Positions 16,035 through 23,967 of a stretch of 35,031 nucleotides of DNA are shown here, piece by piece. Under the pieces are notes generated by a model that was given only the letters and a program-made list of their open reading frames with translations, had not been told where the DNA came from and made no database searches. Source of the DNA: Sorangium cellulosum (GTDB taxonomy: Bacteria; Myxococcota_A; Polyangia; Polyangiales; Polyangiaceae); contig DYPH01000058.1 of NCBI GenBank assembly GCA_020720045.1, forward strand, positions 1 through 35,031. Direction: 5' to 3'. Both the position numbers and the translations under genes were made by a program. Numbering within the stretch: the first letter of the stretch is position 1; the number at the start of each line of letters is the position of its first letter.

Positions 16035-17732
16035 ATGTACCGCGAACTCGGATCGCCCACGCGTGCGCTTGGTATGGCGGGAGGGCCGTACGCGGGGGCG
16101 ACGCGGACGCTCCCGTTTTCGGAACTGCCGGCGACGGTCCGCACACGCCTCCGCAGCGTTTTTCAAGGGACGACGCCGCCGGCGCTCCTGGTGCGGCTGC
16201 CCGAGCGTCGGGGAGGGGCGCCCATGCTTGCTGGCGGGCTGGCGCTCGGGGCGTGTGCCGTCGTCGCGGTGCTTTTTGCCTATCGATTTGGCGATCTTGC
16301 CGGGTGGCGTCTCGGCCTGCTTGCCCGGGGGTTGGCCGTCTTGGCGTTCGCGACGCTGGGGGGCGCCCTCGCGTCGACGGTCTTCGCGCGCCTCCGCGGC
16401 GTCGGCTTTCGGGGGCTCGCCATTTTCCCCCTCGATCTCGTCCGCATCGATGGCCACGCCCTCCACGTGACCCCCTTCGGATCGCTGCGGAGTGCACGTG
16501 TTCTCGCATCGGGCGTGGCGCCAGATGGAGACGGCGTATCGACGTTGATCCTCGCCTTCGAAGATGGCTCTGAACACCGATTGCCTTTTGCCTCGGAGGC
16601 TGACGCGGAGGCGCTCTACCGTTCCATTGAAGCGGCGCAGGATCAGCTCGAACTTTTGACGATCGCCCCCGACTTGGAGCGCGCGGTGCTCCTCGACCCG
16701 TTCTTTGAGATTCGGGGCGATGCAGGCTTCTCGGGGGCGGCGCGTGCCGGCAAATCGCTGAGGTTGGTCCCGGCAGCCGGAGCTCTCTTTTTCTTTGGAA
16801 TTGGACTGCTTGCAACGAACGTTCGCGACCGCCTCAGCGAGCGTGCGTTGGTCGCCAAGCTCTTTGCGAGCGCAAACGTCGCCCTCTGGGAGCAGTACCG
16901 AGTTGGCGGCGGCGAACGGCTTTTGGCCACCCAGGAAATCGATCGCATCGAACGTCGCCGGGCGGAAGCGGCGGAACAACGTCAATCGGTGGAAACGGCG
17001 CTCTCTCACGCAAAAGAACGAGCGGCGAAGACGACATTTCCCGCCCATCTCGCCGATAGTTCCGATGCGAAGCTCCCGGCCGGCTATGCGGAAACCCGAG
17101 CCGCGTGGCAGGAGCGTGTTCTCGGGCAGCTTGCCCGCCAGCATGCACATGCCGGGTTTCAGCAGGTCGTGACGGAGGTCTTTGCCCGCGCGCGCAGCGG
17201 TGGCGACCGTACCCTGCTCGTCGTCGTTGCGAGCCCGGAGGGGGAGGCGGCGGCCCGAGAGCTGGCGAGCGCCCTGAACGAAGCGATTCCCGAATTGCTC
17301 TTGGAAATCCAAGTCCTTTACGAAGACGGGCCGCTTCGCGATCGCCTCCGCATGGCGGGCGTCGCCGGGCTCGCCTCCTCGCGCCGCTGCCGATTTTCGA
17401 ACCTCCGCGCCGCCGTCGGCCCCGCGGACGACAGTGCCCCGTGCATGTTCGTCGAGGGGGGCGACGCGTTCTCCGATCCGGCGTCTCGCCGGGCGGAGAC
17501 AAGCGCCCTGCGGCTGGCCGGGACTTCGCCGCCCAGCGAAGGGGCGCCGCGCCTAAAACTTCGGGAGTTCAAAGAACTTCACGGCTACCTCTGGGGGGCG
17601 CCCGCCGCTGCGACGAAGGGCGCCGACGCCGGTCGCGCCGAGCGCCGACCGGCGGGCGAGTTGGCGGCGCGTTACCTCCTCGGTCTCGAAAGTCCGCCCG
17701 TCGATCCCCCTTCCGCCGGGAAATTGCGTTAG
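16035..17732 (+). CDS. Unrecognised membrane protein
   Basis: A 565-residue protein with two membrane helices near residues 64-115 (MLAGGLALGACAVVAVLFAY and LGLLARGLAVLAFATLGGAL) and a third near 245-262 (AAGALFFFGIGLLA). Between them lies a soluble domain resembling a PH-like fold (LVRIDGHALHVTPFG, ILAFEDGSEHRLPF). The second half is a charged helical segment (EQYRVGGGERLLATQEIDRI) then an alpha/beta domain (RTLLVVVASPEGEAAARELA). No family is recognised. The ATG at 16035 lies 11 bases after the cca stop. The gene leads into the outer-membrane barrel gene 12 bases downstream, so a shared envelope role is possible but not shown. Confidence 0.72.
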   Translation: MYRELGSPTRALGMAGGPYAGATRTLPFSELPATVRTRLRSVFQGTTPPALLVRLPERRGGAPMLAGGLALGACAVVAVLFAYRFGDLAGWRLGLLARGLAVLAFATLGGALASTVFARLRGVGFRGLAIFPLDLVRIDGHALHVTPFGSLRSARVLASGVAPDGDGVSTLILAFEDGSEHRLPFASEADAEALYRSIEAAQDQLELLTIAPDLERAVLLDPFFEIRGDAGFSGAARAGKSLRLVPAAGALFFFGIGLLATNVRDRLSERALVAKLFASANVALWEQYRVGGGERLLATQEIDRIERRRAEAAEQRQSVETALSHAKERAAKTTFPAHLADSSDAKLPAGYAETRAAWQERVLGQLARQHAHAGFQQVVTEVFARARSGGDRTLLVVVASPEGEAAARELASALNEAIPELLLEIQVLYEDGPLRDRLRMAGVAGLASSRRCRFSNLRAAVGPADDSAPCMFVEGGDAFSDPASRRAETSALRLAGTSPPSEGAPRLKLREFKELHGYLWGAPAAATKGADAGRAERRPAGELAARYLLGLESPPVDPPSAGKLR

Positions 17733-17744
17733 CGTCCCGCCGCC

Positions 17745-19244
17745 ATGCGCCTCCGGATTGCTCTTCCGTTCGCCGTTCTCGCCCTGATCACCGCCTCGTC
17801 CGCCTTCGCCGGCGACGAGCATTCGGAGGGGCGCCAACGCGACGATCGAAGTGTAACCGATGGAAATTCAAAGGGCGGGAAGGGGTTTGCCTACGGCGAA
17901 TTCCGGATCCTCCCCCTTGCCGATCTGCGCCTCCGCGGCGAGTTCCGCACCGTCGCCGGTGAGCCCGGCGGAACGACGACCCCGGTCGGCGGCGTCCTCG
18001 CACGGACGCGCGTTGGCGTTGAAGTTCGCCGCGGAGACACCGTGCGCGCGGTCCTCTCCGTGCAAGATGCACGGGTCCTCGGCGGCGCGCCGACGGGACT
18101 CCTAAGCACGCCGACGAGCCCCTACGCCACCGCCCCCTTCGAAGCGTTCATCGAGGTCAAGGAGCGGCGAACGGGGGCCCGTCCGTCGGTGTCGACCAGC
18201 GACTTTACGGGCCGCGGCGACGCCGGGGACGGCGGGCCCCTTTCAACCGGCGCGTTCTTGCCGGCGACGACCGCCGAGTACGAGACCGACGGCGCCTATC
18301 TTCGCATCGGTCGCCAGCGGCTGGTCGTCGCCAATGGGCTCCTCGTCGGCGCAAATGACTGGTCGCCGACGGGGCGGTCCCTCGATGCAGTCCGCGGCGA
18401 AATTCCCTGGGGTCGCCTACGCTTTGGGGCGTTTGCGGCGCTCACGTCGGCACCCGGCACCTTTGGCCTCGGCGTCGACGCCGCAAGCGCGAGCCGCGCG
18501 TCGAACCTCGAAGGGGTGACCGTTCGCTGGGCGCCGACGGAGCTCTTTCGCGTGGAAGCCTTCGGGCTCCACTCCAAGACCTACGCACGCCCCGGAGGCA
18601 GCGCTGGGGATGCGCAGCTCGTGACGGCCGGCGCCCGCCTTCATGGCGAAAAGAGCGGCTTTCAATGGCAGTTGATGGGCGCTTACCAGGGCGGGACTCG
18701 CACCTTCGCTGCTAGTGATGCCGACGTAGGTGCTTATGCTTTCTATGCTTCTGCGCAGAAACGTGTCCCAGAACTCCGATTGAATCCGACGTTTCGTCTT
18801 GGCGGCGCGTGGGCGAGCGGAAACCGGGCCGGGTCCTCGCGCGTGGGTGCATTTGATCCGCTCCTGCCGGACGTCCAGACCTTTGGCCTCCTCGACGCAG
18901 CGGCGCTCACGAACCTGGTCGCTGCCCACGGGGCCGTCACCGTGGAGCCGGGCGTCCCGACGCGCCTCTCGCTCCGCTACCAATTCGCGGCGCCGGAGCG
19001 GAAATACGGTGGGGAAACAGACGCTTACCTCACCCCGGCGACGAACGTTAGCCGCGTCTTCGCCTCCCGCCACGAGGTCGATCTCACCTTCGCGTACACG
19101 CCGATCCGCGACCTCGAACTCCTCGCCGGCTACGGCATCCTCGCCGGGGTCGCCCGGGACCGCGCGAGCGGCGCAACGAGCGGCTTTTCCATGAAAGATC
19201 CGGCGCAGCTCGCTTTCCTGTCGGCGCGCTTCCTTCTCCATTGA
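17745..19244 (+). CDS. Alginate-export-family outer-membrane beta-barrel
   Basis: A 499-residue outer-membrane protein with signal peptide MRLRIALPFAVLALITASSAFA. The body is a succession of amphipathic strands with Tyr/Phe/Leu-rich ends, such as RVGVEVRRGDTVRAVLSVQD, YLRIGRQRLVVANGLLVGAND, VTVRWAPTELFRVEAFGLHS and HEVDLTFAYTPIRDLELLAG, and it ends FLSARFLLH with an aromatic/hydrophobic terminus. The stretch from IGRQRLVVANGLL to RSLDAVRGEI resembles the alginate-export barrel (AlgE-like) family. Most proteins in that family are general porins rather than alginate exporters, and no alginate biosynthesis genes are nearby. It follows the membrane-protein gene by 12 bases. Confidence 0.75.
   Translation: MRLRIALPFAVLALITASSAFAGDEHSEGRQRDDRSVTDGNSKGGKGFAYGEFRILPLADLRLRGEFRTVAGEPGGTTTPVGGVLARTRVGVEVRRGDTVRAVLSVQDARVLGGAPTGLLSTPTSPYATAPFEAFIEVKERRTGARPSVSTSDFTGRGDAGDGGPLSTGAFLPATTAEYETDGAYLRIGRQRLVVANGLLVGANDWSPTGRSLDAVRGEIPWGRLRFGAFAALTSAPGTFGLGVDAASASRASNLEGVTVRWAPTELFRVEAFGLHSKTYARPGGSAGDAQLVTAGARLHGEKSGFQWQLMGAYQGGTRTFAASDADVGAYAFYASAQKRVPELRLNPTFRLGGAWASGNRAGSSRVGAFDPLLPDVQTFGLLDAAALTNLVAAHGAVTVEPGVPTRLSLRYQFAAPERKYGGETDAYLTPATNVSRVFASRHEVDLTFAYTPIRDLELLAGYGILAGVARDRASGATSGFSMKDPAQLAFLSARFLLH
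18060..18072. repeat. Interspersed palindrome GTGCA-N3-TGCAC, copy 4
   Basis: A perfect copy with spacer AGA inside the outer-membrane barrel gene. In frame it reads GTG CAA GAT GCA C, giving V-Q-D-A, in the same codon phase as the other copies. Confidence 0.85.
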
Positions 19245-19260
19245 AGCGCGAGATGGGCGG

Positions 19261-19905
19261 TTAGCCTTTCCAGCGTCGGTGTTTGCCGACATCGGCGTGG
19301 ACGAAGCGCTCGCCGGGGGCAAGGTAGACGCCAACGCCACCGTCCCAGCCGAGCGACCGGATCTGCTTCTCGAGGAGGAGTGGATCGACAGCCGTACCTG
19401 AACCGCTTGGAATAATTCGAAAATCAACGGCGGTGCCGAGGCTGTGCTGGCTATGCCCGGCGACGTGATGCCCCTTCTTTCGCATCGCTTCATTCCGTTT
19501 TTCGCTGCGAAAGCCGGACACAATCTCGATACGACAGTGGGGGTAGATCCCGGCGAGCTTGCGGAGGAGTCCGAAGAGTTCCGGCGCTATGGTGTGTCGT
19601 TCGTCGAGGACATGATCGACGAGCAGTTCGGAGACGGCGGCTGCATCGGGCCAGTGGTCGCCGAGGAAGGTGACCTCGCGCGTGTGCGTCTGGAGGATTG
19701 TCGCCCGCGGCGGCTCCGGGGCCGGGACGACGTCTCCAACCGTGCGCACCGGGGCTTCCGACGGGGCAACGGAGCCGGGGTCGCGCGCGAGGAGCGACGG
19801 CGCGCCCAGGGAAAAGAGCAGCGCCCAGGCCAGCGAGAGGGGGCGCAGCGGCGGCACCGGCGCATCCTGCCCGAGTCCCGGGGATCCTGCAATTTTCCCC
19901 AGCAT
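19261..19905 (-). CDS. YcbK-like DUF882/M15-type peptidase
   Basis: A 214-residue secreted protein of the YcbK (DUF882, peptidase M15-like) group, thought to cleave or bind peptidoglycan peptides. The family pattern is clear: IVSGFRSEKRNEAMRKKGHH, then the metal-site residues H and D in GHSQHSLGTAVDFR, then GGVGVYLAPGERFVHADVG with the second His of an HxD motif. A hydrophobic export segment (LSLAWALLFSLGAPSLLA) begins near residue 23. The ATG at 19905 gives a long n-region; a GTG at 19857 with AGGA upstream would place the export segment better and may be the true start. It converges with the barrel gene, with only 16 bases between stops. Confidence 0.85.
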   Translation of the reverse strand: MLGKIAGSPGLGQDAPVPPLRPLSLAWALLFSLGAPSLLARDPGSVAPSEAPVRTVGDVVPAPEPPRATILQTHTREVTFLGDHWPDAAAVSELLVDHVLDERHTIAPELFGLLRKLAGIYPHCRIEIVSGFRSEKRNEAMRKKGHHVAGHSQHSLGTAVDFRIIPSGSGTAVDPLLLEKQIRSLGWDGGVGVYLAPGERFVHADVGKHRRWKG

Positions 19906-19934
19906 CGACGGCGGCTTCGCTATCTTCGGCGGCT

Positions 19935-20783
19935 ATGGTCGCCTTCACCGAAGCGCGTCTCACGACGCGCTCCTCCGCCGGTCCTGCACTCTACACCTAT
20001 CATGCGATTCCCGAGAAGCCGGTGGGGCTCGTCGCGCTCCTGCACGGGTACGCCGATTACGGCGGTCGCTACGCCCACGTTGCCGAAGCGTGGAATGCGC
20101 GCGGGCTCGGCGTTGTCGCCATCGATCTGCGCGGCCACGGGCACTCGGAGGGGGCGCGCGGTCATGTGAAGAAGTGGGAGGAGTACCTCGACGACGTCGG
20201 CGAATTGGTGAAGCTTCTCGACGCCGTCGAAGCGAAGACCGGCCCACTCCCGCGCTTCCTCTTTGGACATAGCAACGGGGGGCTCATTGCTGGGAGGACC
20301 GTCGAAGTGACCCCCCATCGCTGGAATGGCCTCATTACGTCGAGCGCCTTCTTTCGCCTGGCGCTTCCGGTGCCGGCTCCGAAGCTCTTTGCTGGGCGTA
20401 TCGCCTCGAAGATTTTGCCGAAACTGGCACTCCCCAGCGGAATCCCAGGTGGTTCTCTTACCCACGATACCGCGATTGCCGCCCGCTACGAGAGTGACCC
20501 ACTCGTGTTTAAGACGGCGACCGCTCGTTGGTTCGTGGAGACGGAAGCGGCCCAGCGAAAGGCGATTGACGAGGCGCGCACCGTGAAGATCCCGGCATTG
20601 ATCGCCCACGGCGAGGCCGACCCGGTCGCTTCCCCCTCGGGCTCCCGGGACTTTTTTGCCGGCCTCTCTTCCGCCGACAAGACCTTTTTGAACAAACCGG
20701 GGGAGCTCCACGAAATCATGAATGAACTCGGCTGGAAGACGACCGCCACGGAGATGGCCGACTGGATGCTCGAGCGCCTCTGA
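19935..20783 (+). CDS. Alpha/beta hydrolase, monoacylglycerol-lipase-like
   Basis: A 282-residue hydrolase of the serine aminopeptidase S33/Hydrolase_4 group, probably an esterase or lipase on acylglycerols or lysophospholipids. Motifs are the oxyanion region LLHGYADYGGRY, the D-R-G loop IDLRGHGHSEGARGHV, the nucleophile elbow FGHSNGG (Ser between H and N), the acid HGEADPVASPSGS and the catalytic His in KPGELHEIMNELG. Most relatives have Met rather than Asn after the nucleophile. No signal peptide is seen. ATG 19935 begins just before AFTEARLTT; the upstream frame (to 19698) runs antisense through the peptidase gene and was rejected. A strong terminator follows. Confidence 0.88.
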   Translation: MVAFTEARLTTRSSAGPALYTYHAIPEKPVGLVALLHGYADYGGRYAHVAEAWNARGLGVVAIDLRGHGHSEGARGHVKKWEEYLDDVGELVKLLDAVEAKTGPLPRFLFGHSNGGLIAGRTVEVTPHRWNGLITSSAFFRLALPVPAPKLFAGRIASKILPKLALPSGIPGGSLTHDTAIAARYESDPLVFKTATARWFVETEAAQRKAIDEARTVKIPALIAHGEADPVASPSGSRDFFAGLSSADKTFLNKPGELHEIMNELGWKTTATEMADWMLERL

Positions 20784-20814
20784 AGGGCCTACTTCGACGA
20801 GCCCGCCACGAAGA

Positions 20815-20842
20815 AAAGGCTCCGGATTTCTCCGGAGCCTTT
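20815..20842. terminator. Bidirectional intrinsic terminator
   Basis: A perfect 12-bp stem AAAGGCTCCGGA / TCCGGAGCCTTT with loop TTTC lies between the converging hydrolase and Cys-rich lipoprotein genes. The A and T ends of the stem give short U-rich tails in both directions. Confidence 0.88.
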
Positions 20843-20880
20843 CTTGCGTAACCTGATGGATTCCTAGCGGAATCCGCGGA

Positions 20881-21603
20881 TCACCTGCAGTAGCCCATGT
20901 CGATGCGGTCGCCGGAGCCGGCGTTCGCGAGGGTGCAGGTCTTGCCGGACGGGCAATCGCTGTCGGCCTGGCAGCCCTGGAACTCACCGGCGCCGCAGGT
21001 CGCCTTGCAGCGGGTGCCCGACTCACGGGTGAAGATTTTGCAGGAGGTGGTGTTGCTGGTCGCGAAGCCGACGCCGGCGTCGGCGCCGTTCGAGATCACG
21101 CAGCAGACGCCAGCGCCCTTGGACGCGCAGTCGGCCTTCTGGGTGCACTCGAAGGCCTGGGTCGGCGCGGCGCCCGGGGAGGCGGCCGCACACTTGTCCG
21201 CGGCGCCGACCACGCAGACGGACGGGTCGAAACCGCCGCCATCGGGCTTGCCGCCGCCGAAGCAGCAGGTTTCCGTCTGGGCGCAGTTCACGCCGGTTCC
21301 GCCGTCGGCCTTGGGGACGAAGGGGCAGAAGACGCCCTTGTCGGGGCTCGGACGGAGCTTCGCGAAGCAGCTGGGGCCAGAATCGGTCGTCGTGCCGCCG
21401 CCGTCGGTCGTCGTGCCGCCGTCGGGGACGGTGCTGTCCGGCGTGCCGGAGTCCTTGGAGCCGGCGTCGACCTTGACGCCGCTGTCGGTGTCGGCGGGGA
21501 CGTCGTCGCCGGTGCTCGCTTCGCTGCAGGCGAGCACACCGACGCCGCCACCGAGGACGAGCGTAGAAATCATCACGAGCCAGGCCAAACGCGTCTTCGT
21601 CAT
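20881..21603 (-). CDS. Cys-rich lipoprotein with Asp/Thr/Gly linker
   Basis: A 240-residue exported lipoprotein. The signal MTKTRLAWLVMISTLVLGGG leads to lipobox VLAC with C26. A low-complexity linker follows (DTDSGVKVDAGSKDSGTPD, then PDGGTTTDGGGTTTDSG). The mature domain is Cys-rich: SCFAKL, VFCPFV, NCAQTETCCFGGG, VCVVGAADKC, FECTQKADC, VCCVI, SCKIF, RCKATCGAG, GCQADSDC, TCTLA and GYCR, which suggests a disulfide-held extracytoplasmic fold. Linker and Cys pattern are common in Polyangia proteins of unknown function. The ATG at 21603 has GGAGAGAG upstream; an earlier in-frame Met at 21711 lacks a signal peptide at its N-terminus. Confidence 0.8.
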   Translation of the reverse strand: MTKTRLAWLVMISTLVLGGGVGVLACSEASTGDDVPADTDSGVKVDAGSKDSGTPDSTVPDGGTTTDGGGTTTDSGPSCFAKLRPSPDKGVFCPFVPKADGGTGVNCAQTETCCFGGGKPDGGGFDPSVCVVGAADKCAAASPGAAPTQAFECTQKADCASKGAGVCCVISNGADAGVGFATSNTTSCKIFTRESGTRCKATCGAGEFQGCQADSDCPSGKTCTLANAGSGDRIDMGYCR

Positions 21604-21903
21604 TGTCTCTCTCCGGGGCGACCGTCCCTGTTGGGGGGTCTCAGGCGACGGCGTCGCAAGACGGCCGCGCGGGTTCGCGTGGGGGCCACGCAACAAGCCG
21701 TTTCCGTCCAACGAGGGTTGGCGCGGCTAACAAGGCGGTTTCTTACGGGGTCGTGACCCTTGGGAAACCGCTGTTTCGGCCCGTGCATTCGAAAATGCAC
21801 GAAAAGGAAGGGGTTTGCCGACCTCTCGACCGGCGCTGGGCGGGTTAGCACACCCGCTGCGGAGATTCCCGCAGGAAGGTGCGCTGCAACGCGATCGTCA
21901 CCC
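21604..21903. promoter_or_regulatory. 300-base intergenic region with stacked inverted repeats
   Basis: This lies between the end of the ferredoxin gene and the start of the Cys-rich lipoprotein, both on the minus strand. It holds three inverted repeats: 8-bp arms GCGGTTTC (21735-21742) and GAAACCGC (21764-21771) around an inner GGGTC-GT-GACCC (21748-21759); CGTGCATT-CGAA-AATGCACG (21782-21801); and CTGCGG-N6-CCGCAG (21857-21874). The last could end ferredoxin transcripts, though no U-run follows. The first two could be 5' leader structure or operators of the lipoprotein. No coding signal is seen. Confidence 0.5.
21782..21801. other. Hairpin with 8-bp stem and CGAA loop
   Basis: The arms CGTGCATT and AATGCACG match perfectly around CGAA, about 180 bases upstream of the Cys-rich lipoprotein start. 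It contains the same GTGCA/TGCAC half-sites as the interspersed 13-bp palindrome, but with an 8-base spacer and outside any gene. Confidence 0.7.
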
Positions 21904-22209
21904 TCAGTAGTCGTTGACCGGCTTCAGGACGACGAGCCCCGGGCCCGCCTTCAGCTTCAGGCAGCAGGCGAGGCGGTGGGTCTTCGGTGCGCCAAGAACA
22001 TCAAGAATATCGAGCTCTTCGTCTTCCGGCGCGGCGAGGAGGTCGGCGCCGGCAGCCACTTCGCAGCGGCAGGTCGCACAGCTCGCGCTGCGGCACGAGA
22101 AGGGGACCGGCGCTTCGTACTTGTCGCAAAGATCGGCGACCGAGCCCCCTTCCGGCGCTTCGATGGTCACGGTCTTGTGGGGCGGGGCTTCAAAGGTCAC
22201 GGAGGGCAT
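21904..22209 (-). CDS. 2Fe-2S plant-type ferredoxin
   Basis: A 101-residue soluble electron carrier. The cluster ligands are C39, C44 and C47 (SCRSASCATCRCEV), with the fourth at C82 or C83 (HRLACCLKL), the [2Fe-2S] ferredoxin pattern. Further Cys at 28 and 49 and the doubled C82-C83 are extra. The fold markers VTIEAPEGGSVADLCDKY and ELDILDV fit the adrenodoxin/plant-type group. The ATG at 22209 is preceded by AAAGGA. It follows the methyltransferase gene after an A/T-rich gap. It could serve many oxidoreductases; no reductase gene is adjacent. Confidence 0.93.
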   Translation of the reverse strand: MPSVTFEAPPHKTVTIEAPEGGSVADLCDKYEAPVPFSCRSASCATCRCEVAAGADLLAAPEDEELDILDVLGAPKTHRLACCLKLKAGPGLVVLKPVNDY

Positions 22210-22257
22210 CGATGCGTCCTTTCGAGATATTTGGAGAATAAAAAGAAATTTGGGCTC
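22210..22257 (-). promoter_or_regulatory. A/T-rich leader before the ferredoxin gene
   Basis: In this G+C-rich window the stretch 22226-22252 is unusually A/T-rich and lies just before the ferredoxin start with its AAAGGA ribosome site. It may hold a promoter giving the ferredoxin its own transcript. No clear -35/-10 pair can be assigned, so this is tentative. Confidence 0.35.
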
Positions 22258-23967
22258 TTAGCGCGGGCGCCGGTTGCGTGGCGGCGGCGCGTCATTGTGC
22301 GGAGTGCTTGGACGCGGCCCAGGCCCGTGGGGGCGTGGCCCCCGGGGAAGCGGGCCGTCGGAGCGTGGGCCCCGAGGAAGCGGGCGCTGCTCGCCGTCGG
22401 AGCGCGCTTCCGATGGGCGGGCGTCGTTCGTCTCGAAGCGGCGCTGCGGTTCCGGATTTCGGAAGACGCCGCCAGCACGCGGCGCAATCCGTACCGGCGC
22501 CGAGGTGTCGCGTTCGAGGAGAATCGCGTGCTCGGCGCGCGGGCGCGTTTCGAAGAGGTGGGCGGTCGGCAGGTGGAAATGCGGGCGATCTTGGCTTGCC
22601 CGGGCGACGACGCGGAAGGGGGTCTCCTCGGTGGCGCGGGCGACGAATTCGTCGGCGCGGAGGACCTGCTGGCGGCTGGCGGAATCGCCGACGACGAGGA
22701 TCGCGTGGCCGCCCGGCTTCAAAACGCGCGCGAAACCTTGAAGCATTCCGCGGAGTTCATCGGCCCAGCGGGCGGTGGTCTCGCCGGGGCCGAGGCGTTG
22801 GTAGCTGCGGCGCGCCCCCATTTCGCCGCGGGAAAAGTTGCGGCCGTCGAGACCGAGCCACCGGAGCCGGAGCGCGTGGTGTTCGAAGTAGTCGTAGGTC
22901 GCCGCGTAAGGGGGCGACGTCACCAGGAGATCGATCTCGGCGTCGCGGATTTTCGAGAGCTGGGACGCATCTTCCTCGTAGGTGAAGAGGCGTGAATCGG
23001 CCGGGACAAGCTCCCGAAAGGATTCCAGTCTTCGTGCAAACTCTTCGGTCTTCGCGAGGAAGAACCGCGCCGGAAAATCGGGGGGGAAGCGCTTCTCCAC
23101 GGTGCCGTCGGCGCTGTCGCCGCCGCGTTTCGAGAACTTCACAAGCATCGCCGAAAGCACGAGGAAGAGCGGGCGGAAGGTCTCTTCGCGGGCGATCGTC
23201 TCGATGCCGAGACGGATCGAGTCGAGGGCGAGGAGCACGTGCGGCGAGAACAGCGCGACGTCGTCTTCCTCGTAGCGCCGGGAGGCGCCGACCTTTTTGA
23301 TGCGGCGTTCGTCGGCGAAATGGCGAATCTTCTCCGCATCTTCGAGGACGGCGGCGAAGTCGGTTTTCCGGTCGGTTTTCCCGGCAAGCAGCCGGACAGC
23401 GAGCGGGTTGAGGTCGTTGGCGAAGGCATGGCGGCCGGCGAGCATCGCCTCGATGGCGACCGTCCCCGAGCCGGCGAAGGGGTCGAGGACCTTGCCGCCC
23501 GGCGCGGAAAAGCGCTCGATGAGGGCGCGCGCCGTCATCGGATGCATGCGGGCCGGCCAGGCGTGGAAGCCGTGCACGTGGGGGCGTGCCGGGTCGTCCT
23601 CGCCGGAGCTGGGGGCGCGCCGCTGGGGCTCGTCGAAATAGAGGTCCTCGGCGCCGTAGCCCTCCTGGGGGCGCGGACGCTGGGCCCCTGTGTAAGTGGG
23701 CCCGCCGTCTCTCGCGACGCCTCCAGCACGGAAGTCGCCGGCGTTCGCGAACGGACGGGCCCCTGTGTAAGTGGGCCCGCCGTCTCTCGCGACGCCTCCA
23801 GCATGGAAGTCGCCGGCGTTCGCGAACGGACGGGCCCCGCGGGCGCCGGTCTGGTCCGAGCGGGGCACGTCCAGGGCCTGCGCTAGTTTCTCTCCGAACG
23901 CCGGAGCGCCGAAAATGCGTGTTTCCCCGCCAACATGGGTCAGGGTCCGTCGTTCGGCATCACTCAC
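22258..23967 (-). CDS. Orphan DNA methyltransferase, N4/N6 amino-methylase type
   Basis: A 569-residue S-adenosylmethionine-dependent methyltransferase. Motif X-like HGFHAWPARMHP (about 132-143) precedes motif I LDPFAGSGT (161-169, the cofactor site), then motif IV TSPPY (350-354, catalytic site for exocyclic-amino methylation). GRHAFANDLNPLA after motif I and HAILVVGDSASRQ near the end also fit. The N-terminal 100 residues include two near-identical 25-residue repeats (GARPFANAGDF...), and the last about 90 residues are a Pro/Arg/Gly-rich tail; neither is part of the fold. No restriction endonuclease is adjacent, so it looks solitary; RNA methylation cannot be excluded. The start is GTG at 23967, overlapping the previous stop in GTGA. 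Confidence 0.78.
   Translation of the reverse strand: MSDAERRTLTHVGGETRIFGAPAFGEKLAQALDVPRSDQTGARGARPFANAGDFHAGGVARDGGPTYTGARPFANAGDFRAGGVARDGGPTYTGAQRPRPQEGYGAEDLYFDEPQRRAPSSGEDDPARPHVHGFHAWPARMHPMTARALIERFSAPGGKVLDPFAGSGTVAIEAMLAGRHAFANDLNPLAVRLLAGKTDRKTDFAAVLEDAEKIRHFADERRIKKVGASRRYEEDDVALFSPHVLLALDSIRLGIETIAREETFRPLFLVLSAMLVKFSKRGGDSADGTVEKRFPPDFPARFFLAKTEEFARRLESFRELVPADSRLFTYEEDASQLSKIRDAEIDLLVTSPPYAATYDYFEHHALRLRWLGLDGRNFSRGEMGARRSYQRLGPGETTARWADELRGMLQGFARVLKPGGHAILVVGDSASRQQVLRADEFVARATEETPFRVVARASQDRPHFHLPTAHLFETRPRAEHAILLERDTSAPVRIAPRAGGVFRNPEPQRRFETNDARPSEARSDGEQRPLPRGPRSDGPLPRGPRPHGPGPRPSTPHNDAPPPRNRRPR
23682..23831. repeat. 75-bp direct tandem duplication in the methyltransferase gene
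   Basis: Units 23682-23756 and 23757-23831 differ by one base (C versus T in CAYGG), and a third partial start GGGCCCC follows at 23832. The period is 25 codons, so the frame is kept. The near-identity suggests a recent duplication. Confidence 0.92.
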
